The notes: generated from the letters alone by a model not told the origin. Positions 1 through 4,875 are shown, counted from the first letter of the stretch. The stretch: DNA of 27,032 bases from an uncultured bacterium (GCA_905215645.1 CAJMQS010000029.1:1-27032); one strand, 5' to 3'. Translations and numbers: made by a program.

Positions 1-7
1 TATGACG

Positions 8-54
8 AAGGGGTTGTTGCACGTGTGTGGTTTTCACACGTGCAACAACCCCTT
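8..54 (-). repeat. GTTGC-class hairpin at the 3' end of the DUF368 gene
   Basis: A perfect 20 bp inverted repeat (8-27 with 35-54) with a 7 nt loop starts at the DUF368 stop codon. Its core reads GTTGCACGTGTG / CACACGTGCAAC. It could end the transcript, but no T-run follows on the minus strand (the next bases read CGTCATA before the window ends). Similar hairpins lie at 2556-2590, 21316-21341, 21550-21573 and 26939-26962. Confidence 0.7.
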
Positions 55-950
55 TACTTCTCCGGCTTCAACTTCTTTTCCGTAAACGCCTTCAACCCGT
101 TCAGGGCTGCCAGGAAGACGCCGCCCATCAGGAACCAGAAGAGATGGAAGGTTTCCCAGGTCATGGCTGGCTGAGGGACCTTCAGGGTAGTGGGCCCCTG
201 GGCGATGGCGTACAGGGAACCGATCATCAGCCCCAGGATGAAGTACACCATGGCGGACCGGTGATTGTCCAGGGCGTTCTTCACCAGCTTGATGATGCCC
301 ACGATGCCCGCCAGGACTCCGAACCCGAAGATGCACAGCACGGGGAAATAGGACAGGTTCATGTGGAGGAATTCCTTGATGGCGTTGATGATGGGCACAT
401 ACAGTCCGAAGATTAGCAGCATGGTGGAACCGGAAATCCCCGACAGCACCATGGCACAGATGGCAATCGCGGCACAGACGAAGATGTACCCGCCCAGTAA
501 GGGGGTCAGATGGGCGATTTCCACATTGGTGCCCTGGCCGCCCGTGGGGTTCACCGCCGCAATCACCAGAACCAGCACGATCCCCAGCACCATATAGATG
601 ATCCGGCTGGTCCGGCGCAGGCATTCCTTTTCTTCCTTGATGATGAGCGGCAGGGAGAAAATGGAGAAGCCCAGGAACAAGGAACTGAGTTCATAGATCC
701 GGCTGGTGAACAGACTGGCGATGACCAGCACCGAGGATCCCATGCCGATGACCCAGCCCATGCCCAGCTTGGCCAGGAACCGGATGCCCTCCAGCTTCAG
801 CTCCCGGCTGCCGTGGGTGAGCACGTACAGGGAACTGATGAATTCATCATAGAAACCCAGCACAAAGGCAATGGTCCCGCCGGAAACCCCGGGGACGCTG
901 TCGGCCAGGGCCATGCAGAACCCTCGGACCATATTCAGGAACAAATCCAT
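54..950 (-). CDS. DUF368 family membrane protein (putative undecaprenyl-phosphate translocase)
   Basis: A polytopic membrane protein of about 298 residues. The N-terminal part contains the DUF368 hallmark ADSVPGVSGGTIAF, and a second glycine/serine-rich repeat, MVLSGISGSTMLLIFG, lies in the middle, as expected for an internally duplicated fold. Hydrophobic segments alternate with short loops to a lysine-rich C-terminus. DUF368 members have been linked experimentally to recycling of the undecaprenyl-phosphate carrier lipid across the membrane; that role is transferred from the family. I start at ATG 950 because AAAGGA lies 8-9 nt upstream, whereas the ATG at 959 abuts that site with no spacer. 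It is divergent from map, with its own promoter, and ends at a long hairpin. Confidence 0.88.
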   Translation of the reverse strand: MDLFLNMVRGFCMALADSVPGVSGGTIAFVLGFYDEFISSLYVLTHGSRELKLEGIRFLAKLGMGWVIGMGSSVLVIASLFTSRIYELSSLFLGFSIFSLPLIIKEEKECLRRTSRIIYMVLGIVLVLVIAAVNPTGGQGTNVEIAHLTPLLGGYIFVCAAIAICAMVLSGISGSTMLLIFGLYVPIINAIKEFLHMNLSYFPVLCIFGFGVLAGIVGIIKLVKNALDNHRSAMVYFILGLMIGSLYAIAQGPTTLKVPQPAMTWETFHLFWFLMGGVFLAALNGLKAFTEKKLKPEK

Positions 951-997
951 AATCGTCATCCTTTCTTGGGGCCATGCCCCTCCGTTTCTTTCCTATT

Positions 998-1027
998 ATT
1001 ATAAAAATCGGGTTTAAACAATTCCAA
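998..1027 (-). promoter_or_regulatory. Promoter for the DUF368 gene
   Basis: On the minus strand a perfect TATAAT (998-1003) lies 18 nt downstream of TTGGAA (1022-1027, 4 of 6 matches to TTGACA), about 50 nt before the chosen start. Confidence 0.55.
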
Positions 1028-1057
1028 AACAAACAGGAAAAAAATAAACAAGATTTG

Positions 1058-1066
1058 TGTTATAAT
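1058..1066 (+). promoter_or_regulatory. Extended -10 promoter for map
   Basis: TGTTATAAT is a perfect extended -10 (TG-N-TATAAT) about 120 nt before map. No convincing -35 lies upstream, as is common for extended -10 promoters. The same 9-mer drives coaD and the minus-strand RNAs at 2924-3015 and 4632-4724. Confidence 0.6.
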
Positions 1067-1183
1067 GATTCATCGGGCCGGCAGTTTTGCTGGACCCGAC
1101 AGTGAGTCTTAATTATATCGTATTTCAGGAGAAAATAGAATAGCGGAGGAAAATCTCTTTTCCGACGCGAAGGAGGGAAAAGT

Positions 1184-2002
1184 TTGGATAGAAGCGAACT
1201 GAAACTGAAACTCATGGAATTTGCCGCCAAAGGGTACCAGGTGCCCCGGATGGACATGATCAAGACACCGGAACAGATCGAAGGAATCCGGAAGGCCGGC
1301 AAAGTCAATGCAGAAGTGCTGGATGCGGTGGAAAAGAACATCAAAGTGGGCATGACCACCGATGACATCAACACCATTGTGTACGATACCACAGTGAAAC
1401 TCCATGCCATCCCGGCGTGCTTGAATTATGAGGGATTCCCCAAATCCGTGTGCACCTCTGTGAACGATGTGATCTGCCACGGGATCCCAGATCCCAGCCA
1501 GGTGTTGAAAAGCGGGGACATCGTCAATGTGGATGCCACCACCATCTATGATGGCTACGTGGGGGATGCTTCCCGGATGTTCATGCTGGGCCGGGTGCCC
1601 GCTGAACGGAAGAACCTGGTGGGAATCACTCGGGAATGCCTGAAACGGGGCATGGAAAATGCTGTGGGCTGGAAGAACACCCTGGGGGACATCGGAGCCG
1701 CCATCCAGAATTTTGCCCAGAAGCACGGCTGCAGCGTGGTCCGGGAATTCGGCGGCCACGGGGTTGGTTTGGAAATGCATGAAGATCCCTTTGTGTCCCA
1801 TGTAGGGAAACGGAAGACCGGCATGCTGCTGGTCCCGGGCATGGTCATCACCATCGAACCCATGATCAATGCCGGCAGTCCGGAACTGTGGATTGACGAA
1901 ATCAACGGCTGGACCGTCCATACTGCCGACGGCAAAGACAGCGCCCAGTGGGAACATACCCTCCTCATCACCGAAGGAGAGCCGGAAGTGCTGAGCTGGT
2001 AA
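1184..2002 (+). CDS. map: Type I methionine aminopeptidase
   Basis: Removes the initiator methionine from nascent proteins in the cytoplasm. It has 272 residues, close to the E. coli enzyme (264). The five metal ligands of the pita-bread fold are visible: D117 (NVDATT), D128 (GDASRMF), H192 (GGHGVG), E225 (TIEPM) and E257 (WEHT). H99 (DVICHG) matches the conserved substrate-pocket histidine. Translation starts at TTG 1184: AGGAGGG at 1171-1177 lies 6-7 nt upstream, and the first in-frame ATG (1214) has no comparable site. The gene has its own extended -10 promoter and probably shares a transcript with the nitroreductase gene 30 nt downstream. Confidence 0.96.
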   Translation: MDRSELKLKLMEFAAKGYQVPRMDMIKTPEQIEGIRKAGKVNAEVLDAVEKNIKVGMTTDDINTIVYDTTVKLHAIPACLNYEGFPKSVCTSVNDVICHGIPDPSQVLKSGDIVNVDATTIYDGYVGDASRMFMLGRVPAERKNLVGITRECLKRGMENAVGWKNTLGDIGAAIQNFAQKHGCSVVREFGGHGVGLEMHEDPFVSHVGKRKTGMLLVPGMVITIEPMINAGSPELWIDEINGWTVHTADGKDSAQWEHTLLITEGEPEVLSW

Positions 2003-2032
2003 ACAATCAAAAAACGAAAGGATGTAAACAAT

Positions 2033-2548
2033 ATGACCTTTATGGACCTGGCAAAAGCCAGATATTCTGTACGGAAATTCAGCGATAAAGCCATTGAAAA
2101 GGAAAAACTGGACGCCATTTTGGAAGCCGGGCGGATTGCTCCCACCGGCCACAACTACCAGCCCTACCGGGTGTACGTGCTCCAGAGCCCAGAAGCCCTG
2201 GAAAAGATCCGGGGACTGACCCGCTGCGCCTTCAACGCGCCGGTGGTGCTCATGGTCACCGTCCGGAAGGACGAGGAATGGGTGAACCCTTTTGAACACA
2301 GCATCCGGGCCGGGGAACAGGATGCCAGCATCGTGGCCACCCATATGATGCTGGAAGCCTGGAAACAGGGCATCGGGTCCTGCTGGGTGAACTACTTCCC
2401 GGTGACCCAGACCGCTGACGCCTTCGGCCTGGAACTGAACGAAGTGCCTCTGTTGCTGCTGCCCATCGGCTATGCCGCAGAAGGGACAAAACCTGCCCAT
2501 CTCCACACGGAACGGAGAAGCAATGAGGAATTGGTAAAAGTGCTGTAA
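2033..2548 (+). CDS. Nitroreductase-family FMN oxidoreductase
   Basis: A compact 171-residue flavoprotein of the nitroreductase fold, predicted to bind FMN and reduce a nitroaromatic, quinone or enone substrate with NAD(P)H; the substrate cannot be read from sequence. The FMN-phosphate motif ARYSVRKF (residues 9-16) and IAPTGHNYQPYRV (35-47) are typical, as is the later GIGSCWVNYF segment. AAAGGATG precedes the ATG at about 8-10 nt. It sits 30 nt after map with no terminator between, so it is probably co-transcribed, and is followed by a GTTGC-class hairpin. The family is certain; the biological role is not. Confidence 0.9.
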   Translation: MTFMDLAKARYSVRKFSDKAIEKEKLDAILEAGRIAPTGHNYQPYRVYVLQSPEALEKIRGLTRCAFNAPVVLMVTVRKDEEWVNPFEHSIRAGEQDASIVATHMMLEAWKQGIGSCWVNYFPVTQTADAFGLELNEVPLLLLPIGYAAEGTKPAHLHTERRSNEELVKVL

Positions 2549-2555
2549 GAGAAAA

Positions 2556-2590
2556 GGGGGGGTGCTGCACGTCCTGTGCAACACCCTCTC
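2556..2590 (+). repeat. GTTGC-class hairpin after the nitroreductase gene
   Basis: Imperfect 15 bp stem (2556-2570 with 2576-2590; one A-C mismatch and two G-T pairs) with a 5 nt loop, 7 nt after the stop codon. The core is CTGCAC / GTGCAAC. No T-run follows, so terminator function is uncertain. Bases 2591-2647 hold a partial direct repeat (AGGCTCATAT, AGGCTCATCT) and nothing else I recognise. Confidence 0.6.
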
Positions 2591-2647
2591 GTTGTAGTGC
2601 CGTATAGCGGTTCCAGGCTCATATAGGCTCATCTTCTGAATCATAAA

Positions 2648-2785
2648 AGAAGTCAGATACGGCCCTGACGGGCCTTGAGATATCAGAGGTCAACTTTGTA
2701 CGATTTAGAGGCAAGACCGGTCTGCTTATCGCGGCCAAGCTGACGTCTGACATCTGACAGGCCCGTCAGGGCCGTGTCTAGCTTC
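2648..2785. repeat. Palindromic intergenic element, copy 1
   Basis: About 138 bp with inverted arms of roughly 40 bp. The left arm core ACGGCCCTGACGGGCCT is exactly matched by the reverse complement of the right arm. Each arm contains its own small GGCCC/GGGCC hairpin, and runs of 7 nt units (GACGTCT, GACATCT) flank the right core. The centre, including CTGCTTATCG, is shared with copies 2 and 3. No open reading frame is conserved among copies, so this looks like a structured noncoding repeat. Confidence 0.8.
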
Positions 2786-2798
2786 ATACACTACGATA

Positions 2799-2807
2799 TG
2801 TTATACT
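2799..2807 (+). promoter_or_regulatory. Promoter of peptide mRNA, copy 1
   Basis: Extended -10 TGTTATACT. The predicted transcript begins near 2814 with GGTGTTGTCT, giving a leader of about 55 nt before the ATG at 2869. Copy 2 has TGTTATGCT at the same place. Confidence 0.55.
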
Positions 2808-2868
2808 GTACACGGTGTTGTCTATACGGTAGGCGGTCAAATCTTGCCCCAGAGATGGGGTGAGGACC

Positions 2869-2937
2869 ATGAACGAAACAAATCTAACTTTATTTTTGTT
2901 AATCGTCTTGGTACTTCTTTTGCAAAAAAGAAATTAA
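2869..2937 (+). CDS. 22-residue hydrophobic peptide, putative type I toxin, copy 1
   Basis: The peptide starts MNETNLTL, continues with about 12 consecutive aliphatic or aromatic residues (FLLIVLVLLL), and ends QKRN. This is one membrane-spanning segment with a basic tail, the usual shape of type I toxins and small membrane peptides. GGGGTGAGG just before the ATG can serve as Shine-Dalgarno, and GCCCC (2846-2850) can pair with GGGG (2857-2860), which would hide it. The stop codon lies in the left arm of the terminator hairpin. The paralogue at 4579-4644 has a near-identical leader but differs at most codons while keeping acidic start, hydrophobic core and basic tail, which supports translation. 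I know no family with this sequence; toxicity is inferred. Confidence 0.62.
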   Translation: MNETNLTLFLLIVLVLLLQKRN

Positions 2938-3015
2938 CCGCCCCACGCTCCCAAGCTAGGCGGTTAATTCTCAACTAAGCTATGGGGCTGACCGTCACCA
3001 GACAGCACCATTTGT
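2924..3015 (-). ncRNA. Putative antisense antitoxin RNA, copy 1
   Basis: Predicted RNA of about 92 nt on the minus strand, from the extended -10 at 3022-3030 to the U-tract at 2924-2931. It converges on the peptide mRNA and overlaps its terminator and last codons. It contains GGTCAGCCCCAT (reverse complement of 2982-2993), which can pair with ATGGGG plus flanking bases at the peptide gene's Shine-Dalgarno (2855-2868). Its 5' part GGTGCTGTCT resembles the start of the peptide mRNA, GGTGTTGTCT. A short ORF starting MVLSG exists in it but lacks an ATG in copy 2 and is absent from copy 3, so I treat the RNA as noncoding. Confidence 0.6.
2932..2969. terminator. Shared bidirectional terminator, copy 1
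   Basis: A perfect 11 bp stem (AATTAACCGCC, 2932-2942, with 2959-2969) and 16 nt loop. On minus it is followed by TCTTTTTT, an excellent intrinsic terminator; on plus the tail (CTCAAC) is weak. Confidence 0.8.
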
Positions 3016-3021
3016 ATTTTC

Positions 3022-3030
3022 ATTATAACA
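3022..3030 (-). promoter_or_regulatory. Extended -10 promoter of antisense RNA, copy 1
   Basis: Minus strand TGTTATAAT, a perfect extended -10. It overlaps the stop codon of the upstream phosphoesterase gene (3023-3025), so RNA gene and phosphoesterase are physically fused end to end. Confidence 0.7.
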
Positions 3031-3751
3031 CAGTTACAGGGGATTGCAAGGACGGAGTTACCACCTTCTCATACAGCCACACGGCCTTCCCATCCTGGGT
3101 AACACGGTCGTCATGGAGATGGCCGAAGAACCAACGGCGGTAGGTGAGGTGGCTTTCCAGTTCTTCCAGCTTCCGGGCTACCGGGCATTTGTCGCCCAGG
3201 TGGGCTATCATCCGCATACCGCCTTGGATTTTCCAGCGGGTGGGGGCTGTGTGGGTCACCACGTAGTCCGACTTCCATCCGGCCCGGTCCAGGGTCTCCC
3301 AGGCGTGCTGCCATTCTGCTTCGGAAGGGATTTCATCCGACCACCAGGAGATTCCTTCTCTCCGCATCCAACGGTCCGTGCTCATGGCTCCGCCCATGGT
3401 GAAGAAAGTATGGCCTTCCAGGGTGAACAGCTCTCCACGCATCAGGTGGAACAGGTTGGGCAGCAGCTGATGGGCTTTTCCGCCTTTCCATGCTACCACC
3501 GGGTATTGATTGAGCAGGGCAAAGTTCTCATGGTTCCCGTCTACAAAGGCCACTGTATAGGGCCAGCGGGCGATTTCCTCCAGCATTTCCCGGTCCGGGC
3601 CCTGGGCCGGGTCCGTCCAGGGAATCCCGAAATCCCCACAAACAATAAGGATATCCTCCGGCTGGCAGTCCACGCCCCGGGGAAGCAGATTCTCCGGCCG
3701 GATTCGGTCAAAATCCAGAGGGCCGTGGATGTCTCCTGTGAGATAGATCAT
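3023..3751 (-). CDS. Calcineurin-like metallophosphoesterase, paralogue A
   Basis: 242 residues with the complete dimetal phosphoesterase motif series: GDIHG (6-10), GDFG (about 39-42), GNHEN (about 71-75), a THTAPTRW histidine segment and GHLHDD near the C-terminus. The fold hydrolyses phosphomonoesters or diesters; the substrate is unknown. There is no signal peptide, so it is probably cytoplasmic. AAAGGA lies 7 nt before the ATG. Upstream on the same strand are a terminated ncRNA and a 100 nt leader with a small hairpin (CATTTGCC/GGCAAATG). Its C-terminus (KVVTPSLQSPVTVL) differs from paralogue B (KVVNLREL) because the downstream RNA loci differ. The constant neighbourhood with the peptide/antisense locus may be functional or a by-product of duplication. 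Confidence 0.9.
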   Translation of the reverse strand: MIYLTGDIHGPLDFDRIRPENLLPRGVDCQPEDILIVCGDFGIPWTDPAQGPDREMLEEIARWPYTVAFVDGNHENFALLNQYPVVAWKGGKAHQLLPNLFHLMRGELFTLEGHTFFTMGGAMSTDRWMRREGISWWSDEIPSEAEWQHAWETLDRAGWKSDYVVTHTAPTRWKIQGGMRMIAHLGDKCPVARKLEELESHLTYRRWFFGHLHDDRVTQDGKAVWLYEKVVTPSLQSPVTVL

Positions 3752-3855
3752 GATGGTTTCCTTTCATGGGTTCAGGTTATTAGGATCACGCCGGGCGTCT
3801 CACGTCCTCAGGCAAAAGGAGACCATTTGCCGGGGGCAAATGCTTTTGAACGTAT

Positions 3856-4011
3856 AAAAACGCAGGCCGGGACGGGCGTGCCTGCGGCTCACCCCTACAG
3901 CGTCAGGGTCGTACCGTAGGAGAACAACGTGTTCTGCCGGTTCTTCGTGGATCTGGTCCCACAAACCGAACAGGATCCTCTGCCCCCAACGTCGTAGAGA
4001 ATATCTGGTAC
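3856..4011 (-). ncRNA. Probable structured noncoding RNA, copy A
   Basis: A minus-strand TATAAT (4018-4023) precedes about 156 nt ending in an intrinsic terminator: CGCAGGC/GCCTGCG (3861-3867 with 3880-3886) then TTTTT (3856-3860). The 5' end can pair with GGTACGAC (3915-3908) as a closing helix of 5-8 bp depending on the exact start; inside, GTGG/CCAC and GGTT/AACC form a long irregular hairpin. Copy B is identical over 294 bp including promoter and terminator. A 6S-like shape is possible but I see no diagnostic match. It could instead be a terminated leader of the phosphoesterase gene (start 105 nt after the U-tract). Confidence 0.6.
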
Positions 4012-4017
4012 AACTCT

Positions 4018-4023
4018 ATTATA
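4018..4023 (-). promoter_or_regulatory. -10 element of ncRNA copy A
   Basis: Perfect TATAAT on minus, about 6 nt before the predicted RNA start. No clear -35 is seen. The identical stretch shared with copy B ends 17 nt upstream of it, at 4040. Confidence 0.5.
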
Positions 4024-4074
4024 CGAGGGGGCGAGCCGAAAACAAACCTGTCCCGGTCGTCGGTCGAGCCTGAT

Positions 4075-4214
4075 AAGAAGTCAGAAACGGCCCTGATGGG
4101 CCTTGAGACGTCAGACGTCAGCTTTGTTCGGCATAGCAGCAGGGACCTTCTGCTTATCGTCAACAAGCTGGCATCTGACTTCTGACAGGCCCGAAGGGCC
4201 GGGTCTGACATCTG
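4075..4214. repeat. Palindromic intergenic element, copy 2
   Basis: Starts AAGAAGTCAG and ends GGGTCTGACATCTG; outer arms are near-perfect inverted repeats with nested GGCCC/GGGCC hairpins. Contains heptamer doublets ACGTCAG ACGTCAG and ATCTGAC TTCTGAC. Much closer to copy 3 than to copy 1, as expected if it was copied with the surrounding block. Confidence 0.85.
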
Positions 4215-4228
4215 TTGTCTTTCTATAC

Positions 4229-4279
4229 AAAAAGCCGCTACCCGAAGGTGACGGCTGTCCTTTTTCAAAGTTGGTCGGG
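4229..4279 (-). pseudogene. Relic of the tRNA-Pro 3' end with its terminator
   Basis: The terminator hairpin AGCCG...CGGCT with a TTCG loop (4233-4256), its T-run (4229-4233) and the bases CCCGACCA at the 3' end of tRNA-Pro are present (4279-4272 on minus), but the tRNA body is missing. At 4280 the sequence switches to unrelated DNA. The intact equivalent is 6062-6180. Confidence 0.75.
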
Positions 4280-4328
4280 AAGACGGGAAAAACACGGATT
4301 GCCGTGATTTCCGGCTCCTGAAAATCCC

Positions 4329-4350
4329 ATGGGCGCACCATGGGCGCAAA
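4329..4350. repeat. Two tandem 11 bp units beside the tRNA-Pro relic
   Basis: ATGGGCGCACC followed directly by ATGGGCGCAAA. Short direct repeats next to a tRNA 3' end are what integrase arm-binding sites look like, but no integrase gene is in the window. Bases 4351-4424 hold a small hairpin (AGGTGC/GCACCT, 4398-4417) and nothing else I can name. Confidence 0.4.
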
Positions 4351-4424
4351 TGGCTGCATCCCTTGTGCAATGAAATTCCCATAGATTGTGAAAAACTAGG
4401 TGCCAGACGCTGCACCTGCTCCGG

Positions 4425-4472
4425 ATCCCCTGTCAAAAGCTGTGATAAAAGGCGCTTTGACAGGGGATTTTT
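4425..4472 (+). terminator. Strong intrinsic terminator without an obvious gene
   Basis: ATCCCCTGTCAAAAGC (4425-4440) pairs with 4452-4468 apart from one mismatch and slippage near the loop, followed by a T-run (TTTTT). No coding region ends in the 140 nt before it, so it probably served a lost gene or an unseen RNA. It insulates peptide locus copy 2, which starts 40 nt later. Confidence 0.75.
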
Positions 4473-4508
4473 GTGGAAGGGCTTCCGTTGCCGGATCCTA
4501 TGCCGATA

Positions 4509-4517
4509 TGTTATGCT
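4509..4517 (+). promoter_or_regulatory. Promoter of peptide mRNA, copy 2
   Basis: Extended -10 TGTTATGCT, one base from copy 1; predicted transcript start near 4524 at the same GGTGTTGTCT. Confidence 0.5.
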
Positions 4518-4578
4518 GTACACGGTGTTGTCTATACGGTAGGCGGTCAAATCTTGCCCCAGAAATGGGGTGAGGCTC

Positions 4579-4644
4579 ATGGACGATTTCAACATTACGC
4601 TTTTGCTGTTGATTATACTCCTGATTCTCGTAAAAAAAGATTAA
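4579..4644 (+). CDS. 21-residue hydrophobic peptide, putative type I toxin, copy 2
   Basis: The peptide starts MDDFNITL, has a run of about 10 aliphatic residues, and ends VKKD. The leader is nearly identical to copy 1, including GCCCC (4556-4560) that can pair with GGGG (4567-4570) of the Shine-Dalgarno region. Most codons differ from copy 1, yet length, acidic N-terminus, the N-[LI]-T-L motif, hydrophobic core and basic tail are kept. That pattern of change is expected for a translated membrane peptide rather than spacer DNA. No gene follows on this strand, which argues against a leader peptide that attenuates a downstream gene. Function is inferred from architecture only. Confidence 0.62.
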   Translation: MDDFNITLLLLIILLILVKKD

Positions 4645-4724
4645 CCGCTCCCAGTCCAAAGGTTTGCGGTTAATCTAATCCAAAAATCCTATGGGGCTGA
4701 CCGTCACCAGACAGCACCTTTTGT
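4632..4724 (-). ncRNA. Putative antisense antitoxin RNA, copy 2
   Basis: Predicted RNA of about 93 nt from the extended -10 at 4731-4739 to a run of seven T (4638-4632 on minus). Its first half is almost the same as copy 1 and contains GGTCAGCCCCAT (complement of 4691-4702), able to pair with the Shine-Dalgarno region at 4565-4575. The second half, overlapping the terminator, differs from copy 1, so each RNA is matched to its own mRNA there. Confidence 0.6.
4639..4675. terminator. Shared bidirectional terminator, copy 2
   Basis: Perfect 10 bp stem GATTAACCGC (4639-4648) with 4666-4675, 17 nt loop, followed on minus by TTTTTTT. It contains the peptide's last codon and stop. Confidence 0.8.
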
Positions 4725-4730
4725 ATTTTC

Positions 4731-4739
4731 ATTATAACA
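4731..4739 (-). promoter_or_regulatory. Extended -10 promoter of antisense RNA, copy 2
   Basis: Minus strand TGTTATAAT, identical to copy 1. Just upstream, about 4741-4760 keeps a remnant of the phosphoesterase 3' end (GGATTGCAAG is also at 3041-3050), showing that this locus once directly followed a phosphoesterase gene. Confidence 0.65.
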
Positions 4740-4779
4740 CAGATCCATAGGATTGCAAGAGAGGTACAGAAAGGGCATA

Positions 4780-4860
4780 AGAAAACCCGCCGTCGGCCAT
4801 AAACGATAGGCGGGTTTTCTAAAACCAACATCGAACGGGGCTGACCAAATGGACAGTTCT
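4780..4860 (-). ncRNA. Orphan antisense RNA, copy 3, without a peptide gene
   Basis: The promoter at 4867-4875 would make an RNA of about 80 nt containing GAACTGTCC and GGTCAGCCCCGT, the same core as the antitoxin RNAs. It ends in a perfect 12 bp stem (AGAAAACCCGCC, 4780-4791, with 4809-4820) whose 3' arm carries TTTTCT. No ATG-initiated hydrophobic peptide and no plus-strand promoter lie to its left. It is either a decayed locus or a free-standing regulator. Confidence 0.5.
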
Positions 4861-4866
4861 TATTTC

Positions 4867-4875
4867 ATTATATCA
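4867..4875 (-). promoter_or_regulatory. Extended -10 promoter of orphan antisense RNA
   Basis: Minus strand TGATATAAT; overlaps the TGA stop of phosphoesterase paralogue B (4873-4875), the same arrangement as in copy 1. Confidence 0.6.

Larger units (their letters stand above)
2791..4279. repeat. Duplicated accessory block, unit A
   Basis: Peptide/antisense locus, phosphoesterase, ncRNA, palindromic element and tRNA-Pro 3' flank occur here in the same order as in unit B (about 4501-6112). Homology starts at CGATATGTTA (2794/4504) and ends in TTGGTCGGG (4271-4279), the last bases of tRNA-Pro plus one flanking base, beyond which the two copies have nothing in common. Confidence 0.85.

Noticed and set aside
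2955..3010. A 15-codon ORF (starting MVLSG) in the antisense RNA, which would make it a second peptide
   Set aside because: The ATG is lost in copy 2 and the frame is not kept in copy 3, whereas the RNA core GGTCAGCCCC is conserved in all three.
3856..4011. Firm identification as 6S RNA, SRP RNA or a known riboswitch
   Set aside because: Size and closing helix suit 6S loosely, but I found no diagnostic sequence for 6S, SRP, T-box, TPP, cobalamin, FMN or ZTP classes; left as an unassigned RNA.
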